Shown: positions 37,187 through 48,004, numbered from the stretch's first letter. The stretch is 64,000 nt of DNA from Ceratothoa steindachneri (GCA_963969495.1 OZ018329.1:70148959-70212958), one strand, 5' to 3'. Notes: a model not told the origin generated them from the sequence alone. Numbers and translations are program-made.

Positions 37187-38791
37187 CGACGATATACCAT
37201 ATATAATATTCGTTGAGGGAACTTCTTTAATTATCTTTAGAGTGCGTTAATGTCTGGCAGCCGATATTATGTATCTTCGATATGCTTAAGAAGTGGAACT
37301 GAGCTCAAGGATAATAATATTGCTATCATTAACAAAATAGAGTTTTATTAATAATAACTATCAACAATACAGGACGGAAAATATTGACATAAACAGAGAA
37401 TGGAAAAGGTCGTGGGGGCTCGGGCTAATCCGAGGATTAAAGGATTTAAAAAGGTAAAACAAATATAGAGTTAAAGGGATGGGATGGTTAGCTAACCCAT
37501 TTAAAGCACAGGATAGAATTAACAGAAGGGTTAAGTACTCAAAGGTGACGTTTGGCTTACGTAACTTTATGCTGTTGGTGCAGTGGAAGGCGACGTGAAG
37601 GAATTTTCGGTCCGCTGGCGAATTCCAGCCGAAGGAGGGGAATAAAACAATCCTGACGTGGCGTCTCTGGAATGAGAACCGTTTCTCGACGAACGGCTTG
37701 AAGAACAATGGCTGTTCTACGTTGTTCTCTTCTGAACAACCGGGAGAGGGGGTGAGAACCGTCTCTTGTTTACGGGCTCAAGAACAATGGCTGTTCGAAT
37801 GTTGTTCTCCTCTGAACAACAAGGGGGAAGGGTGAGAACCGTTTCTTGGCGAAGGGCTCAAAAGAACAATGGCTGTTCTACGTTGTTCTCTTCTGAACAA
37901 CAGGGAAAGGGATGAGAACCGTCTCTGGTCAACGGGCTCAAGAGCAATGGCTGTTCTAATGTTGTTCTCCTCTGAACAACAAGGGGGAACTGTGAGAACC
38001 GTTTCTTGGCGAAGGGCTCAAAAGAACAATGTCTGTTCTACGTTGTTCTCTTCTGAACAACAGGGGAGGGGGAGAACCGACTTTTGTCTATGGGCTCAAG
38101 AACAATGGCTGTTCTAATGTTGTTCTCCTCTAAACAACAAGGGGGAAGGGTGAGAACCGTTTCTTAGCGAGGGGCTCAAATGAACAATGGTTGTTCTACG
38201 TTGTTCTCTTCTGAACAACAGGGAAGGGGGGTGAGAACCGTCTCTTGTCTACGGGCTCAAGAACATTGGCTGTTCTAACGTTGTTCTCTTTCTGAACAAC
38301 GAGGGGGAAGCCTTGAGGACTTGGCGTCACGAAAGGCTCGAACCTTTGGCACTCAAGGGATATTGTCCTCCTTCTGGACAAGTGATGGTGAATCTCGAGG
38401 TCGAGGTCCCTTGGCGCACAAAGGGAGAGAGGGTCGTGGTGATGTTTCGCGACGAAAATCTGGATCTCGAATCTGATCTTAGTGGTAAAGTTTCCATCTA
38501 AATAGTCGAGACACTCCCTTGGCGTGGGGGACAATGGAGTGGGAGCTTCGAGGGAATGCACAGCCAAGCCTGGGAACAATGCCTTATCTGCCCAAAGGCC
38601 TAACTCAATCTGGCGAGGTCGGTTTATGGGGGCGAACGGGGGGACGATAACCTCCTTGTTTAAACATTGACATCCGGTGGCTGTGATAAGGCGCCAAGCT
38701 TCGAAGCGAAGATGCACGTGGGAGCATCGTGGTTTTAAAATAATATGTGATAGGAGTTGAAATTAACGCATCCTCAATCCGTTCTATCACA
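37187..38791 (-). repeat. 5' LTR of the Gypsy element
   Basis: A direct repeat of 32197-33640, starting TGTGATAG on the minus strand at 38791. It holds eight minisatellite units (37673-38310) as four A/B dimers, and the same 173-codon minus-strand frame (38196-38717). Confidence 0.92.
37673..38310. repeat. LTR minisatellite, eight units of about 80 bp
   Basis: Same A/B dimer units as at 32683-33160, with one extra dimer. GAGAACCG starts occur near 37675, 37754, 37833, 37915, 37994, 38074, 38152 and 38234. Confidence 0.92.
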
Positions 38792-39319
38792 ACGTTAGCT
38801 TCTTTTCTTTGTAAATAAATGAAAATATTCTGCATCTTGTCTTTTATTTGACTTGGATTCGCACTCTTACTCTAGCTAAAATGCCAATGTTTTGCCAATG
38901 TAGCATTTCCCGGTTTTATATGACTTATTTTTGTCTGACTCAGCCCATTTTTTTCCCCAGCAAAAAATAAATCAATGATTTCCTTCGTGTTTCCAAATAA
39001 TTTTGATACATAATGTATAAATCGCAATTCTGAAATGAATTATCTATTTCTTAGGTATGTGTATTTGTTCTGTCGACTACGAACTGTCTCTAAGACTTTG
39101 GAAGTACTCTATTCAGGTCCAATGAGTTAATGATTTAGCTGCTAGCTTTGGTATCTGGCTGTCTCTGTATCTCTGCCCTTTAACATACTTTTGGTTTTCT
39201 TATTAATTACGTTTTATTATTCACTCACTATTATCCGTAAAATTGCGTTTAACCATCTAAAGTAATCTGAAAGAGTTAGGGTGCAATTCATGAAAAGTTA
39301 TCCGAATAATAATGAACAC
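38792..39319. other. AT-rich DNA, no gene recognised
   Basis: Nothing recognised between the Gypsy LTR and the 3' end of the next LINE. Confidence 0.55.
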
Positions 39320-39676
39320 TTTATTATTATTATTCTGAGAGCTACCAAAACCTCCCTCCAGGGTGCAAAAACAACTGCTAAATTGATTCCACACAAAATA
39401 CCAAAATGGTACTGAAAAGAGGCAAAGGCAGCCATGAAGAAAGTGAAGGGCTAATATTAAGCCCAGATGAATAAGAAATAAGAAATGAGAAAAAGCAAAT
39501 GTTTCTAAAATGCATTCACACGGAACTTAAATAAAGAAATATCCCTTGAGTGTACAATCTCGCTGGGTAAAGCATTCCACGTTTTAATTAACGATGGTAT
39601 AAAACACAGTTAAAACTGTGTCGTACTAACATTCCTAAAATTCATAGCCAATTCATTAAGATTAAGAACCAACATG

Positions 39677-41337
39677 TCACGCGAACTGGATTAAAATAAC
39701 CAAGCAGAGCTGCGTGAAACAGATGCTGAATAGTATTAAATACCTTGAAAAAATGCTAAGGGCACCAACCTGATTCCGATGATTCAAATCAAGGGACAAA
39801 GTTGGTGATATAAACTTAAATGAGTTCCACGCTCTGTCCAAAAACTTGAGATGGCAATTAGTAGCAGACATTCAAACAAGAGAACAATACTCAAAGTCAG
39901 TCAGAATGAAGGCATAAAAAGACTAAATAACTCTAGAGTCACAAGCAAACGTTTTGTAGCACTTACGAAGTAATCCAGTCTTCTGTGCAATTGAGGAAGA
40001 CAAAAAACGAATGTGCTTCTCAAAAGTTAGCTTCGAGTCAAGAATTACTCCAAGCAGCCGTAAATTATCTACTTCCTTAATAAGTTCACCTGATATGTAC
40101 AAACTGGAATGAGATGGATACAGTGCACGGGATCTACTAATGGTAATAAAATGAGTCTTATAAGCATTAAGCTTCATGCTTCAAAGTTGACACCAAGAGG
40201 TAATCTTGACTAAATCCGAATTTAGAGATGCTGCAACTTCTCCTCTGTTACATAGAGACCGAATTGAGGAATAAAAAGTTGTGTTATTGGCATCCGATAT
40301 CAGTTTATTTTCAATGTTAATGCCCAAGTCAGAGATTAAAATAATAAAAAATAAAGGACCAAGAACACTCCCTTGTGGAACGCCTGAGACCACAGGCACA
40401 GAAGCAGAATAGATCCCATCAACAGAAACACGCTGGGACTATTTGTCAAAATATTCTTAAAAATATTAAGAAGGCTTCCAGCGATTACATAAATTTTAAG
40501 TTTAGAAATTAGAGCCTTATGCTTAACAATGTCGAAGGCTGAGCTGAAATCAATTGCTACAACATACGACCCATGCCCATGGTTCAAAGAGGAGTGAAGG
40601 TCATGGGTCAGTGTTAGGAGTGCATCACAAGTTCCAAAACTCTTGCGGTACCCAAATTGTGAATCAGGTATCACACCGATTTTGTTACAATACAGGGTCA
40701 ATCGTTTAACAAGGGACCTCTCAAAGATCTTAGATAAAATAGGTGCGATTGAGATGGAACGGTATTCAGATGATAAAGTTGAAGCCGATGTTCCCTTTGG
40801 AATTGGAGTAATGTTGACTTTACGCCAACAAGAAGGTAAAGAACCGGTCTTCAGAAGCAACCTAAAAACAACAGCAAATTTAGGTGCCAAAATGGTAGCG
40901 ATCTTTTTAAAGAAAAGGGGGAAAAAGCCATCCGGGTCCGTGCCACCATAAGTATCTAGATCAAGAAGATACTTTTTAAGCTCAATTGATTTAAAGGCAA
41001 CTGATTTTAACTTAGGAAAGGGGAAACAACTCAAGGGAAACGACAACTCTTGATCTCTCTGTTTGCTTATAAAGGTATTAGAGAGCAAATTAGCTTTATT
41101 TAAAGGCTTAAAAGACATGGAACCATCAGGTTCACGTAGTGGAGGCATACCCGACTCCACACCAAACAATAAAGACTTAAACGAGCCCCACCATTTATGT
41201 GGCTGATTAGCTCCAGCAAGAACATCCTGTAAATGAGAATTATAAACAGCTTCAGCAGCATTATAAATTCTCTGAGCCTCAGCTCTAAGAGCAACATAAT
41301 TATCCCAAAGCAACTGGCTTCGAGTGTGTCTCCACAA
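39677..41337 (-). pseudogene. LINE reverse transcriptase and C-terminal region
   Basis: From 41337 the frame covers the linker and RT: TDPDGFFPLFFKKIA, GSLPSCWRKVNITPIPKGTS, EYRSISIAPILSKIFERSL, IPDSQFGYRKSFGTCDALL, VVAIDFSSAFDIVKHKAL (motif A, Asp present). After a frameshift, VVSGVPQGSVLGPLFFI (motif B) is near 40390. The YADD block reads SDANNTTF near 40290, so both active-site Asp residues are changed or displaced. NLRLLGVILDSKLTFEKHI follows near 40055, then CHLKFLDRAWNSFKFISPTL near 39850. The pieces lie in order without large gaps. Confidence 0.88.
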
Positions 41338-41443
41338 GTGGTAAGCAGCCTGTTTGTCACCAAAGGCACGCTTGCAATCATCGTCAAACCAAGCTTTATC
41401 TTTGATACGGTATTTAATTATTTTGGATGGAGAATATTAAGAA

Positions 41444-41600
41444 GAATATTAAGAAGACAAGTATTCAGAGCTAGTACTGGGTCACTCGAATTAAAAATAG
41501 TATCCCACTGCTATGGAACCCTGCTATGTAGAATATTAAGAAGACAAGTATTCAGAGCTAATACTGGGCCACTAGAATTAAAAATAGTATCCCGCTGAAT
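41444..41600. repeat. 87-bp tandem duplication inside the LINE
   Basis: GAATATTAAGAAGACAAGTA at 41444 recurs at 41531, each followed by TTCAGAGCTA and ACTGGG. The duplication lies between the endonuclease and RT and adds 29 codons. Confidence 0.85.
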
Positions 41601-42434
41601 ACGGTCAACTTCCATGCATACATTGTCCCGAGTGACTCTAGATTTGAGATATACCTTACGGGAGATGGTTATGTCAGGAACAGTGAATTGAAGATAAATT
41701 TTGCAAGGGATGGCATTATGATCAGAGGTACCTATAGGAGCGAAAACAGAAGCCTCGACAACTCCCGATATGTCAGTCAAGACAATGTCCAGGCAGTTCC
41801 CAAAATTGTGTGTAGGAGCCTGAATCAGCCGTTCACAACCAGACAAGTTAGAGAAATCCAGATCTGCAAGGCCATTTCGATTAGTTGGTGATACAGAACC
41901 TAACCAATCTTGATGATGAGCGTTTAATTCTCCAACAAAAATGAAGGACGCATTTACATCAATAGACTGTATTGAAGCCATGGCAGTAAGCAGGCAGTCA
42001 TACAAGTCGTTGTTAGCATCAGAGTTTCGATAAAGTCCAAAAATGTAATGGTTATGATATTTGCTGGAGACTTTTACAAGTTGCATCTCATGACAGTGAC
42101 AGCAAAATCTGATTAAGTGTTGTGCACTATAACCAGATCTAATGCAAACACACATACCACGGACTCGAGGAAAAGATTCCCTTCGTATAAGGGCAGGCTT
42201 ATTAAAATTTGATATAAGCAAATCTGAAGTATTTCTATGGTTGGAAACCAGAGTTTCAGAACAGAAAATTATGTCATGATTGGTAGCAGCCATCGTAAGA
42301 TCTTTGAGATTCTTATGAAATCCACGGATATTGGAATATAGTATACGGCAACTTTTAGCAAGCTGCCTCCGTGGACCAGGATTCAACTCAACATCACCAG
42401 CCAATAGGACGAGTACAAGTAAATTAAGGTTAGA
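41511..42434 (-). pseudogene. LINE ORF start: 2A-like peptide and APE endonuclease
   Basis: The frame is open from just after a TAA (42444-42446) to 41511. It begins with a hydrophobic run and 2A motif, then the endonuclease: ILYSNIRGFHKNLKDL, IIFCSETLVSNH (catalytic Glu), FGLYRNSDAN, FIFVGELNAHHQDW (GDFN-type block with Glu for Asp), LDIVLTDISGVVEASV, PIGTSDHNAIP (SDH catalytic His). APE-type endonucleases nick target DNA to prime reverse transcription. No ATG precedes the 2A motif in this copy, so the true start has been lost or lay upstream. The N-terminus before 2A is only about 12 residues. Confidence 0.88.
42372..42422 (-). other. 2A-like ribosome-skipping motif
   Basis: The minus strand encodes LLVLVLLAGDVELNPGP. 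This fits the 2A consensus D-x-E-x-N-P-G-P with the hydrophobic, Leu-rich run usual in front of it. Skipping would occur between Gly (42375-42377) and Pro (42372-42374). 2A sequences are known at the start of some non-LTR retrotransposon ORFs in trypanosomes and marine invertebrates. Confidence 0.85.
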
Positions 42435-42565
42435 TGAAAAGAATTAATTCATATCAAAAGGTAAATGATATGGGAATATAAGGTCAACTCAGATGGAGCT
42501 ATCACATCTGAGCAAGGCAAACAAATAACCCATAAGCACGCCACATCCAAAGGGAAACAGTACCA

Positions 42566-42621
42566 GTGGATTTTCAACAAAGAAAAAAAAGAAGAGAAGG
42601 ACAACCTCCTTGAAAATCCAC
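42566..42621. repeat. Perfect 12-bp inverted repeat
   Basis: GTGGATTTTCAA (42566-42577) pairs with TTGAAAATCCAC (42610-42621); pairing extends by about four more bases with one mismatch. It lies just upstream of the LINE ORF and could belong to its 5' leader. Confidence 0.8.
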
Positions 42622-44001
42622 CGGACAATCTAGTCTTCTTCATCAGCCTGCTAAAACCCGATTGAAGAAAAAACAGGAGATTGTAAGACAGAAAAGGAAA
42701 GAGAAGTAAAGTATGCTGTACAGCAGCACCATAAATGTACTCTCTTTATGGACAATTCTTGAAATAAACGCGCTTTCTTTTGCATATGATACATGAATAA
42801 CATTCTTTTAAACGCTGCGTCTTATTATAGGCATTTAATGCAAACTTTTAAGCTTTTTTTGTATTTCGTCTCTCTAATGTTGGATTGTGAGCACTAGGCT
42901 GCCTCTCTCTTGCGTTGCTTTGGACTTCTACTCGTATTTAACTTGGTCATTACCAGTTAAGCTTATTTCTCTCGTACTATATAGTCTATAACTGAATCGT
43001 TTTTTTTTTTATTCTAGTTGTCTACTAAGAGTACAAAGTTTAGGAAATTCATATCTACTTCTCAATAAATGTGAAACAGGTCCCATTAAAAAGTAAAGTA
43101 CGACATTTTGCAATCACTTAAGGCCATAAAAATATCAAAGCATTTATAAATAAACAAAGATAAAAAAATAATCCACCAAAGAAATGTCTACGAACGAATT
43201 GCAGGCATATTTGTGGTGATTTAGATTTTTTCCAGGAGGTTAGAGTACCAGATGCCATCGCTCACAAGTATAGAACTAGTTTAGACACTACATCCAAATA
43301 GATGGTTCTAGAAGTTATCTGGAAACCTCCTTGATCCTAATCCTATCGTAAACTTGCTACTGATCTTCAAGAAGACAGATTGAGAAGTAGGCCGCTTAAA
43401 CTATAGCATCTTCCAACCACTCCCAAGTTAGGAATATGAAGCTTTGTTCAGGATTTGTTTTTGAAGTTGATACGGAGCCAGAACGAAATTCAAAGTCATC
43501 TCGTTTCATTTTTGGAGGTTAAGTGTCAAGAAACCTAAGATACTTATATAACGTTGATTTGTCTATAAGATTCTCCAGGAATCTTATGTAGTTAAATAAT
43601 CTGAAGTAATAAAGCTTAAGAACTATAAAATATGCCTACGACTTTACAGGAGCATAAATGACATTTATAATTATATGTATAAGTTTCGAATATCTGATAT
43701 AGTAATTAAGTAAGGTTATTCATCTATAACTTCAGCAATATTATATGGCATGCTGGATATCAATATTTGGGTAAATGGCTGATTACTCGCGTTCCAGGCT
43801 AACCTTAACAGTGCTGGGCGGTTGTCACAGTTTGTGGACTTATGTGTGTCCACCCACCTTTTTATTCATCGCTCATAGGTTATTGATCGATCGAGGTCAG
43901 AGTTTACAGCCAGAGACAACAATTCAATGCCTTGGTGTTCGGACTAATATACTTTGATATCTCTTATGTCCTATAAGACGGACCTCCCTCATGCTGCAAA
44001 A
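42622..44001. other. AT-rich DNA, no gene recognised
   Basis: The small frame at 43775-43957 has no recognisable domain. No repeats are seen. Confidence 0.5.
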
Positions 44002-44009
44002 CCCACAAG

Positions 44010-45280
44010 CAGGGATCAAGTTGAGGGGGAATGAGGGGAAGATGGCATCCCCCTCCTCTGATATAAAAATGGTCAAAATCACCCCCCTTCTAAAACTGCC
44101 ATCCCCCTCCCCCCTAATGTGATTTCATCAACAAACATGGTATTTCTGCTGCTATTTCGACATTGAGATTTGCGCATATTGATAGGCGAATGATCGCGAA
44201 TCCGGAGGCAAAAACATTTACTACAAAGTCAGACCGGCTATAATACGAGAAGCCAATAGAGGGCACCAGAGTGCTGTGATGCAGTTGGTGCTTGTTTGAT
44301 TGACGAGGTAGTAACCTGCACAGCAGAGAAAGCGCACGTTACCAGCAGTAATCATGGCCAAGAGACCAGCTGGTAGATGATTGAATCATTCTTATCAATT
44401 CCAGGGGTGGAATGACCAGCAAGCTGACCTCTGATTTTGTTTATTCTCTTCCACACCTGAGCTGAGGAGGTATTGGTCCTTGTTTCTGGCAAGAGCCAGC
44501 AACAAGGAGATCAAAAAGCATGACTATGAGAATCTTTCGAAACTTCTGTGAGATGAGGGAAAGTGGGTAGACAACCATTGACAAGCCTCGTCGCTTTCTA
44601 GATTATCTGTATCCTTTTTCATATTAATGTTTGTAAGCAGTTTCAATTACCATTTAATGACCTGTTAAGCGGACATTGACAAGACTGATCCTCTTTTGTA
44701 ATATCTGTACTGTATATACTTGAAATATATTTATATTCGTAAGTAGTTTCAAAGAGCATTTGATGACCTCTTTAAAAACCAACTTGGGGAATGTAAACAT
44801 ACTTGAACTGAAATAAAATCATAAATCAGTGTTTTATTTCTCATTCCTCAATTCTTTATGAAGGGTTTTTGTTGTACATAATGATTTAATTAATCAAAAT
44901 TAAAACAAGATTGATTTGGGGGCTTTTTTTCTTTTTTGTATGACGTTGGATTGCAATCTAACAAAGAGGTACCTTGGAACTTCCATTACAGCTGCATATG
45001 ACCCTAACTATAAAACAGTGCTGCCATGGTAGCTCAAGCAGGGACCAAATCCAAAATCTGATGTTCTGGCCAATAGCTATGACAGATAGGAGTACCTGAC
45101 ACAACATCCATAGCATGTACCTGTATGTTTGTTGTTTTACAAGTAAATTATCCTAGTGGTTACAATCATCAAAAGGTACGGTACACAGTTGGTCCTCTGT
45201 GCTGTTATTAGCATAAATTGCGTCCTCATATGATAAAATCTCCCCCCCCCCCCTAATTTCTTTTCACAACTTGAGCACTG
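44010..45280. mobile_element. hAT-type transposon, non-autonomous or decayed
   Basis: A perfect 8-bp duplication CCCACAAG lies at 44002-44009 and 45281-45288. The ends are inverted: CAGGGATCAAGTTGAGG on the left and CAGTGCTCAAGTTGTGA inverted from the right, about 13 of 17 matching. An 8-bp duplication and CAG-starting ends define the hAT superfamily. The 1271-bp interior holds no convincing transposase; both ends adjoin G/C-rich homopolymer-like runs (44024-44120 and 45241-45253). Confidence 0.9.
44573..44790. repeat. Imperfect tandem duplication inside the hAT element
   Basis: ATTGACAAGCCTCGTC...TGTTTGTAAGCAGTTTCAA...TTAATGACCTGTTAA is followed about 107 bp later by ATTGACAAGACTGATC...TATTCGTAAGTAGTTTCAA...TTGATGACCTCTTTAA. 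Confidence 0.7.
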
Positions 45281-45288
45281 CCCACAAG

Positions 45289-46079
45289 TCATAACCAAAC
45301 TCCCCATGAACCCTTTCTGGGAGATCCTTTTTAAGAACAGTCTGATATCATTATTTGTTCATAATGAAGAATTGTAGAAAAAATATGAAAGGACCAATTA
45401 CTTTAGATGAGAGACACAGTCTAGTACGTGATTGGTCTCTGGCTGCTTCATTTTTGCCATAATGTAGGACTTATAGGAGCGTTTTGCTTTTCTTCTCAGG
45501 ACATTTGATTTTCATGAGGCCAAATAAAATGAAATAAAACTTCAAATAAATATAAAATATTTCTTTACAATAAAGGATCCGGTTCCAAAGAGTCTTAGGA
45601 GTTCGATTATATATTTATTTAAATGTTCTTGGTGTTCACAAAGCAAATATATGGAAAGCTCCGTGAGAACTCTGAAAGCAAGATTCTCATTCCATAAGGG
45701 CATAAGTAATAGGCAAGATACTTCAAACCAAAGAAAATTCAGCGATAAGAGATCATGCAATAAAATGTAAAAGCGATATCTCAATAGAAGATTTTTAAAT
45801 TCGCATAAATGCCCAATTACACTTCGAATCTTAGAAACATTACATATTTAAAACAGTTTTCCGCAAACATAAATAGTGATTCGTTGTCGGTTTCCCTCCT
45901 ACTTGGCTGAATCGTTTTGGATGTGAGTTTCGGGGTGGAGTTTGGTGTTCGTTGAGTGAACCTTGAGCATCTTGAAACCGTGCGTTGGCTAGATTTGTGA
46001 TTTTGTACAGTGGGCTTTAGATAATTGTGCTTTAATTATCGGTTTAATATTAATTATAAAACAGTTTTGTATAAACATG
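45289..46079. other. AT-rich DNA, no gene recognised
   Basis: A minus-strand frame at 45542-45784 shows no domain. Confidence 0.5.
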
Positions 46080-46337
46080 GGTCACCAGATTAACTGGTCA
46101 AAAGCAGATACCATAATGCATGTAAATGATTTTATTAGCATAAATATCTTTGAATCGTTCCTATTCTCCCGCACAAAGGAGAGAAATGTAAATATTAGCC
46201 CCGGTTTGTTTTCCTTAGATCCAGTCCTATATTTCTTCCTCAAATCAAACTTATCAGAGTTCATAACAAATCTGACCTTATTGGGAAAGCATTGCTTTTA
46301 TAAATACAGGATCTCTCTGTTTCATAAACCACTGTGA
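46080..46337 (+). pseudogene. Penelope-like element, endonuclease C-terminal fragment
   Basis: The 86-residue frame reads GHQINWSKADTIMHVNDF, INIFESFLFSRTKERNVNIS and PGLFSLDPVLYFFLKSNL. This follows the last third of the PLE GIY-YIG domain; compare KNHTIDFNGSKMLFKSANY, RRIVESSLI and LSEGQFSFNPVI at 47580-47760. The GIY-YIG catalytic part is missing. It is followed at about 110 bp by a (CA)n(TA)n tract, like the other PLE remnants here. Confidence 0.65.
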
Positions 46338-46450
46338 GTTTAAAAATGTTATTAACATAACGAAAGTACTAGCTCCATCAATCTTTCTTTTTCCTTACGT
46401 GGTACAACCAAATATTTATACTTATTCAAGTGTTACCTCTCGTAATTTGT

Positions 46451-46521
<71 letters not shown>
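46451..46521. repeat. (CA)n(TA)n microsatellite
   Basis: About 14 bp of CA followed by about 56 bp of TA. Confidence 0.97.
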
Positions 46522-46525
<4 letters not shown>

Positions 46526-46824
46526 CAGCGGCTAAGAGTTTTCAGACACGTAACTTAATTTTTATTCTTTGTGTATGTCTATGAATATATTAGTGTATGT
46601 TTGCATTCATGTGTTCATTACATCTGGAGAGCAAAATAAAAGAACAAGCTGCCTCATAACTTTTTTAAATAGCTAAAAGGGCAATGCTATTGAAATGAGT
46701 AAAATCCAGTATACGGCCTTATATAACGCATCATATTTGATGATTAATATGCTATTCCATTTCGACAGGATCTGCCAATGATATGATGAGAGCGAAAACG
46801 CAACTATATCATGGAGAAAAGAAG

Positions 46825-47003
46825 TCTAAAAGGGGTAATCTATTATCATATTCCCATTCATATTTAAATTTGATGGAAACATGCAAATTATTCAAATTAT
46901 TAAAAAAGGTATCAAAATCATGGCCATTAGGCCATACAGAAAATACATCGTCAATGTACCTTAAATATGAATGGGAATATGATAATAGATTACCCTTTTT
47001 AGA
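46825..47003. repeat. Inverted repeat at the PLE inversion junction
   Basis: GGGTAATCTATTATCATATT (46834-46853) and its inverse at 46973-46999 form arms of about 40 bp around 46867-46962. The arms are the doubled KYEWEYDNRLP codons, in opposite orientation. Confidence 0.9.
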
Positions 47004-47830
47004 TGTCCTCATTAATAAAGATCACCATGAATTAAAACTTGACGTGTATAGGAAACCAACCCACTCGAATGCCTGTATACATTATTTTTCATTTCACGAT
47101 AATACTGTTAAAAAATCGGAAAATTTCTAACCTTTTCCTTAGAGCATACAAAATATGTCATCCTTCCTATTTAGATGAAGAAATTGTCATTATCAGGACC
47201 ATTTTTTCTAATTTGTATTACCCCGATTGGTTCATATCGTCTGCCCATTTTGCAGCTAGGAAAACATTCTATGGTAATAAGCCTTCCCGCACTAACGACT
47301 TCAACAAATGTATAACATTGCCATTTAATGATAAATTAAATAGTTTAAAGGACATATTTGGAAAAGCGGGTATTAATCTAGCCTTTAAATATAATGATTC
47401 CTTAAACCAATTGATGATGGCCAGGAAACCCAAACAACATCATAACATATGAGTATATGCAATACCATGCAACGATTGCCATAAAGTTTATATAGGGGAA
47501 ACGGGGAGAAATCTAGACAAGAGATGGTACGAACACAAAAGAGATATTAGAGTGGGCAGCGAAAGTAGTGGAATATTTTGCCATGTTAGAGACAAGAATC
47601 ATACGATCGATTTCAATGGAAGTAAAATGTTATTTAAATCGGCTAACTATGTTAAGAGAAGAATCGTAGAATCGAGCTTGATATTGTCAGTTCCTAATTT
47701 AAATCTATCTGAGGGTCAATTTTCTTTTAATCCTGTAATAAGATCGCAAATAAACAAAATAGTAAAATGCCAGCCCTTCAATATGTTTAGGCCTACCCCC
47801 CTACCCAGAATAGCCACAAGTAGGGGATAG
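46825..47830 (+). pseudogene. Penelope-like element, 5'-inverted copy: RT end and GIY-YIG endonuclease
   Basis: From 46966 the plus strand encodes the end of the PLE RT (KYEWEYDNRLPFLDVLIN, LDVYRKPTHSNACIHYFSFH), a linker (RAYKICHPSYLDEEI, NLAFKYNDSLNQLM), and a GIY-YIG endonuclease starting YAIPCNDCHKVYIGETGRNL near 47453, with RWYEHKRDIR, IFCHVRDKNHTIDF and KRRIVESSLI, ending at TAG 47828-47830. A frameshift near 47130 and TGA at 47450-47452 break it. The segment 46825-46962 is inverted: on the minus strand it encodes the RT active site YIDDVFSVWPNGHDFDTF and the KYEWEYDNRLP block again. PLEs copy RNA by target-primed synthesis; this copy is truncated and inactive. Confidence 0.9.
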
Positions 47831-47890
47831 GGGAAAAAAAGAGGGGATCTTGTGTGATGCTTATATGCACTTCTCTTATATTTTCTACGC

Positions 47891-47940
47891 AGTGTCAGTT
47901 GAAAAAGGGTGTGAGATACACCGAAACTGTTCTGAATTAA
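47891..47940 (+). ncRNA. Decayed hammerhead-like motif at the PLE 3' end
   Basis: Layout matches the motif at 13655-13723. Stem I is TCAG (47895-47898) with CTGA (47932-47935). Stem II is GGTGT (47908-47912) with ACACC (47918-47922). GAAA is at 47923-47926, then ACTGT. The core reads TTGAAAA instead of CTGANGA, so C3 and G8 are changed and it should not cleave. It lies 60 bp after the PLE stop codon and about 65 bp before a (TA)n tract. Confidence 0.5.
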
Positions 47941-48000
47941 ATTGTCTTCGGAGAATGTGGTTTAATTCCTCATCTTTTCTTGCGATATTGCATTAATTTT

Positions 48001-48004
<4 letters not shown>

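Larger units (their letters stand above)
32197..38791 (-). mobile_element. Gypsy-type LTR retrotransposon, internally deleted
   Basis: Two long direct repeats (32197-33640 and 37187-38791) flank 3.5 kb holding gag, protease and part of RT/RNase H on the minus strand. Read on that strand, the LTRs begin TGTGATAG and end near GGTATATCGTC. A polypurine tract sits next to the 3' LTR. Most of the RT palm and all of the integrase are missing. The LTRs are about 95% alike in the parts compared by eye, which suggests a fairly recent insertion. No clear target-site duplication was found, perhaps because a (TA)n tract and mutations blur the ends. Confidence 0.92.
39320..42446 (-). mobile_element. LINE with an N-terminal 2A-like peptide, 3.1 kb
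   Basis: On the minus strand it has a 2A-like leader, an APE-type endonuclease, RT and a C-terminal tail, ending near a short AATAAT-rich tail at 39320-39340 (CTCAGAATAATAATAATAAA on the minus strand). There is no RNase H. Style is that of CR1/Rex/L2-related LINEs. Several frameshifts and a lost RT active site make this copy dead. Confidence 0.88.

Noticed and set aside
42465..42665. 66-codon plus-strand frame upstream of the 2A LINE
   Set aside because: Opposite strand to the LINE, no domain, overlaps an inverted repeat likely to be LINE leader.
46330..46385. Possible third hammerhead (CTGTGAG...AACATAACGAAAG)
   Set aside because: CUGANGA is not matched and stem I cannot be drawn; only a small hairpin and GAAA are present.
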